Positions 4,715 through 6,498 of a stretch of DNA of 6,498 nucleotides are shown here, piece by piece. How positions within the stretch are numbered: the stretch's first letter is position 1; every line of letters begins with the position of its first letter. This DNA is from Patescibacteria group bacterium. GTDB taxonomy: Bacteria > Patescibacteriota > Gracilibacteria > JAHISY01. The notes beneath the pieces are model-generated. The model made no database searches. It was not told the DNA's origin and saw only the letters and a list, made by a program, of their open reading frames with translations. The position numbers were made by a program, and so were the translations under genes. The DNA lies in NCBI GenBank assembly GCA_018817365.1, contig JAHISY010000082.1, positions 1-6,498 on the forward strand, written 5' to 3'.

Positions 4715-5608
4715 GTGAAAAAATCTCTCGCGGAAAGCGCGTGGCAAACGGTTTGTTGGTTCGATATTTTCGGGCAAACGGTGAATGTGGAGGAAATCCA
4801 CCGCTTCCTTTTTGGTACGAAAGCGTGTGTAAAGGATGTGGAAAAAGTTTTGGAAAAAGATCCGCGCATCGGCAAAAGTTTCGGTTTTTATTTCCCCCGT
4901 GGACGAAACGCGCTCGTTTTGAAACGTTGCGCTCACCACCACCGCGCGGAAAAACTATGGAGAGAAGCTTTGCGTCACCGCTTTATTTTTCGATTCACCC
5001 CTTTTTTGAAGCTCGCGGCAGTCGGCAATACCCTCGCGATGGGCTGGCCGGAAAAAAATTCGGACATTGACCTCCTGATCATCGCAAAAAAAGGAAGACT
5101 TTTTACCACCCGTTTCTTTTTAACTTTTTTTGCGCAAATTTTTGGGATGCGGCGGAGCGGACGAAAAATCACGGGACGGTTTTGTTTGAGTTTTTTTCTA
5201 GCGGAAAACTCGCTCGACCTCGAGAAAATCAAAATCGGGCGGGAAGATCCGTATCTCGCTTTTTGGATTGCCACGCTCGTGCCGATTTACGGGCGGGGCG
5301 AAGAATTTTTTGCGGCGAATGGATGGATTAAAAAATATTTTCCGAATCTCAAACTCCCCGCAATTCAAAAAAAATTTCGGCAGAAAACTTTTTTAGAGCG
5401 AATTTTGAGCGGAAGATCGGGAGACTTTTTGGAGCGAATTTTGAAAAAGTGGCAGTTCTCCCGTGCACGGCGGAAGCGAAAAAATCGCGGGGGGAATGCG
5501 GTGATAATTTCGGAGGAAATTTTGAAATTCCACGAAACCGATCGGCGAAAAGAATTCCTCAAAAAGTGGAGGGAACGAGTTAATTCAAAATCAGCAACGC
5601 AGAAATGA
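4715..5608 (+). CDS. winged-helix plus nucleotidyltransferase-fold protein
   Basis: The N-terminal 70 or so residues (WQTVCWFDIFGQTVNVEEIH, then FGFYFPRGRNALVLKR) look like a winged-helix module with an FDIF core and a GFYF...GR beta hairpin. The central domain has a polymerase-beta-type nucleotidyltransferase signature, AAVGNTLAMGWPEKNSDIDL (101-120): Gly104 followed 13 residues later by D117-I-D119, the metal-binding pair. The usual Gly-Ser is Gly-Asn here. A conserved-looking CLSFFLAENSLDL follows (157-169). The architecture matches, from memory, a nucleotidyltransferase-domain family common in CPR genomes with no established substrate. The C-terminal 80 residues are basic and of unknown fold. 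Length is 297 aa. GTG 4715 is the start, given the -10 box 6 bases upstream. The last 29 bases overlap the convergent gene. Confidence 0.8.
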   Translation: MKKSLAESAWQTVCWFDIFGQTVNVEEIHRFLFGTKACVKDVEKVLEKDPRIGKSFGFYFPRGRNALVLKRCAHHHRAEKLWREALRHRFIFRFTPFLKLAAVGNTLAMGWPEKNSDIDLLIIAKKGRLFTTRFFLTFFAQIFGMRRSGRKITGRFCLSFFLAENSLDLEKIKIGREDPYLAFWIATLVPIYGRGEEFFAANGWIKKYFPNLKLPAIQKKFRQKTFLERILSGRSGDFLERILKKWQFSRARRKRKNRGGNAVIISEEILKFHETDRRKEFLKKWRERVNSKSATQK

Positions 5609-6137
5609 AACCGCGGATTTCCTCGAAATTTTGCGGAGCGAATTGAAACGCAAGCGCGCTCCCGCCAAACCGGATGATGTTCGTAGCAAGATTTTCGCTA
5701 AGAAAATAAAATGAATCCGACCCAAAAGCGGCGGGCAGCAGCTCGGAATCTTCGAGCACGTCCGCCACGCTTTTCTGTAAATCACTGAACGAAATCCCAG
5801 ATGAAAGCTGCAGCTCAAAAACCGTAAAGAAGGGAATTCCATTTTTGAGAATCTCGGTTTTGGCAGTGTCGCCCGCGAATTCGGTGTTCGTGAAATCGAA
5901 AAAATCGGGAGCAGTGGAAAAATCACCGAATTCGAAACCGAAGGCGGAAAGCTGCCGCGCGAAAGTTTCGGAGAGAATGATGAACGTATTTTCAACATTA
6001 CCAAGCTGAACCGTGTTGCTAATCTCAGAAATATTCTCGGATTGCGAAATGACCGACCGGTCTTTTGAATAGCTGTAAAGCGCAACCATGCCAACCAGCA
6101 GAAAAAAGACGATTGCGGAAAATCCAAAATTTTTCAC
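5580..6137 (-). CDS. hypothetical membrane-anchored protein
   Basis: A 185-residue protein of no family I recognise. Residues 4-22 (FGFSAIVFFLLVGMVALYS) form one hydrophobic segment after Lys2, so it is either a signal anchor or an uncleaved signal peptide; no lipobox cysteine follows. The remainder (about 160 aa) is Phe-, Ser- and Glu-rich and acidic, contains no cysteine, and alternates strand-like and helix-like stretches (ENTFIILSETFARQLSAFGF, FFTVFELQLSSG, SDSFYFLSENLATNIIRF). It is probably a small extracytoplasmic globular domain. The GTG start at 6137 is supported by TAAACT exactly 6 bases upstream, as for uvrC and the nucleotidyltransferase. An alternative 178-aa frame (6127-5591) lacks these features. 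The 3' end overlaps the nucleotidyltransferase gene tail to tail by 29 bases. Confidence 0.7.
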   Translation of the reverse strand: MKNFGFSAIVFFLLVGMVALYSYSKDRSVISQSENISEISNTVQLGNVENTFIILSETFARQLSAFGFEFGDFSTAPDFFDFTNTEFAGDTAKTEILKNGIPFFTVFELQLSSGISFSDLQKSVADVLEDSELLPAAFGSDSFYFLSENLATNIIRFGGSALAFQFAPQNFEEIRGFISALLILN

Positions 6138-6143
6138 AGAAAA

Positions 6144-6149
6144 AGTTTA
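6144..6149 (-). promoter_or_regulatory. -10 box of the membrane protein gene, predicted leaderless
   Basis: TAAACT on the minus strand, 6 bases (TTTTCT) before GTG 6137. No Shine-Dalgarno and no clear -35 at normal spacing. It is divergent from the tRNA promoter that starts at 6170. Confidence 0.45.
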
Positions 6150-6169
6150 GCAAACTCAACTATTTCAGT

Positions 6170-6198
6170 TTGTTAGCTTTCTCCTTCTCGGCTAAAAT
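6170..6198 (+). promoter_or_regulatory. tRNA-Val promoter
   Basis: TTGTTA (6170-6175), a 17-bp spacer, then TAAAAT (6193-6198). The predicted start near 6205 leaves a 5' leader of about 8 bases before the mature tRNA. Confidence 0.6.
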
Positions 6199-6212
6199 CT
6201 TCGAGATTTTTC

Positions 6213-6289
6213 GGGCGCTTAGCTCAGTTGGTTAGAGCATCTCGTTTACACCGAGAGGGTCGGGGGTTCGACTCCCTCAGCGCCCACCA
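6213..6289 (+). tRNA. tRNA-Val (anticodon UAC)
   Basis: A 77-base cloverleaf with encoded CCA. The acceptor stem GGGCGCT (6213-6219) pairs perfectly with AGCGCCC (6279-6285), the discriminator is A at 6286 and CCA is 6287-6289. The D arm has GCTC...GAGC around AGTTGGTTA. The anticodon stem TCTCG/CGAGA holds loop TTTACAC, giving anticodon TAC (UAC), which reads GUA and, by wobble, other valine codons. The T arm GGGGG/CTCCC-type stem carries TTCGACT. No intron, and no clear terminator follows. Confidence 0.97.
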
Positions 6290-6310
6290 TTCGAATCAAT
6301 TTAGGTCAGC

Positions 6311-6409
6311 ATGCCTTCGTATAAAATGCAGTATTCTGTTAAAAATACGAAAACACTTCGGATGATTAACGAGTTATACGAAATTTTTAAAAAAACTTTT
6401 AAATTATGA
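6311..6409 (+). CDS. possible 32-codon ORF coupled to the next gene
   Basis: An ATG at 6311 opens 32 codons ending in TGA at 6407-6409, which overlaps the ATG of the following membrane-protein frame (ATGA). The peptide is basic and would be partly helical (LRMINELYEIFKKTFKL). AGGT at 6303-6306 is a weak, closely spaced ribosome site. The overlap arrangement matches the other gene pairs here, but an ORF this short is expected by chance in such AT-rich DNA, and it contains inverted-repeat sequence. I do not recognise it. Confidence 0.25.
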   Translation: MPSYKMQYSVKNTKTLRMINELYEIFKKTFKL

Positions 6410-6498
6410 TTAATAAAAAAATAATTGGCATTTCTATTTTATCTTTGGCTGCTGTGACTGCAATTATCTGGATTGTAGTCCCTTTTGTTTTTTGTGTA
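6406..6498 (+). CDS. N-terminus of a membrane or secreted protein (cut by window end)
   Basis: ATG 6406 opens a frame that is still open at the last base, 31 codons. After MINKK comes an uninterrupted hydrophobic run (about residues 6-30: IIGISILSLAAVTAIIWIVVPF), i.e. a signal anchor or first transmembrane helix with the positive-inside rule satisfied. The frame is closed just upstream by TAA at 6400-6402, so this is the only sensible start. It has no Shine-Dalgarno and overlaps the possible small ORF by an ATGA junction. The coding sequence is more AT-rich than the genes upstream. The function cannot be determined from the visible part. Confidence 0.55.
   Translation, partial: MINKKIIGISILSLAAVTAIIWIVVPFVFCV

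Noticed and set aside
4384..5070. Plus-strand open frame of 228 codons spanning the uvrC start and the nucleotidyltransferase start
   Set aside because: It lies antisense to uvrC and in a different frame from the nucleotidyltransferase gene, has no recognisable motif, and both overlapped genes have clear families.
5591..6127. Alternative 178-codon minus-strand frame overlapping the hypothetical membrane protein
   Set aside because: Its product is rich in Arg, Ser, Pro and Phe like other shadow frames here, and its start lacks the -10/6-base spacing; the 185-aa frame has a clean signal anchor.
6194..6210. AAAATCT-TCG-AGATTTT hairpin as a terminator
   Set aside because: It overlaps the tRNA -10 box and spacer to the tRNA; no plus-strand gene ends just upstream, so it is more simply part of the AT-rich promoter region.
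1..6498. CRISPR array, transposase, toxin-antitoxin pair or recoded UGA
   Set aside because: No spaced direct repeats, no transposase or toxin motifs, and the main genes end at TGA or TAA with no in-frame TGA.

Overview
The window looks like a piece of a chromosome from a small-genome, uncultivated bacterium, most likely Patescibacteria/CPR (Parcubacteria-like). This is inference, from four things: compact gene pairs with 1-4 base stop/start overlaps; a two-domain nucleotidyltransferase of a type I associate with these bacteria; several short palindromic and 7-bp tandem repeats in intergenic and even coding DNA; and GTG starts placed directly after -10 boxes. Stop codons include TGA and TAA and no gene has in-frame TGA, so the standard bacterial code applies.

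Layout. 1-381 is mostly non-coding and repeat-rich; the frame open from base 1 to 138 may be the tail of an upstream gene. 382-1448 (+) is a coupled pair, uppS (undecaprenyl diphosphate synthase) and a one-domain mazG (NTP pyrophosphohydrolase). Facing it on the minus strand, 4677-1523 is a second coupled pair, uvrC (excision repair nuclease) followed by a FemAB/FemX-type aminoacyltransferase. Only 37 bp separate uvrC from the divergent 4715-5608 (+) gene, a winged-helix plus nucleotidyltransferase protein. Its 3' end overlaps a convergent membrane-anchored hypothetical gene (6137-5580, -). A tRNA-Val(UAC) gene with its own promoter follows at 6213-6289. After it the sequence becomes very AT-rich and holds a doubtful 32-codon ORF and the start of a membrane protein cut off by the window end.

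Functionally the window is housekeeping: lipid carrier synthesis (UppS) and peptidoglycan cross-bridge modification (FemAB-like) serve the cell wall, while MazG and UvrC serve nucleotide-pool hygiene and DNA repair. No mobile element, CRISPR array or defence system is visible.

The unusual content is mainly in uvrC. It carries an extra domain of about 120 residues, which reads as a degenerate GNAT acetyltransferase fold, between the two catalytic aspartates of its RNase H-like nuclease domain. It lacks the usual C-terminal helix-hairpin-helix region. It also contains a perfect 36-bp palindrome and a second hairpin-like insert, both in frame. A second theme is that three GTG-start genes each have a -10-like hexamer exactly 6 bases before the start codon, which predicts leaderless mRNAs.
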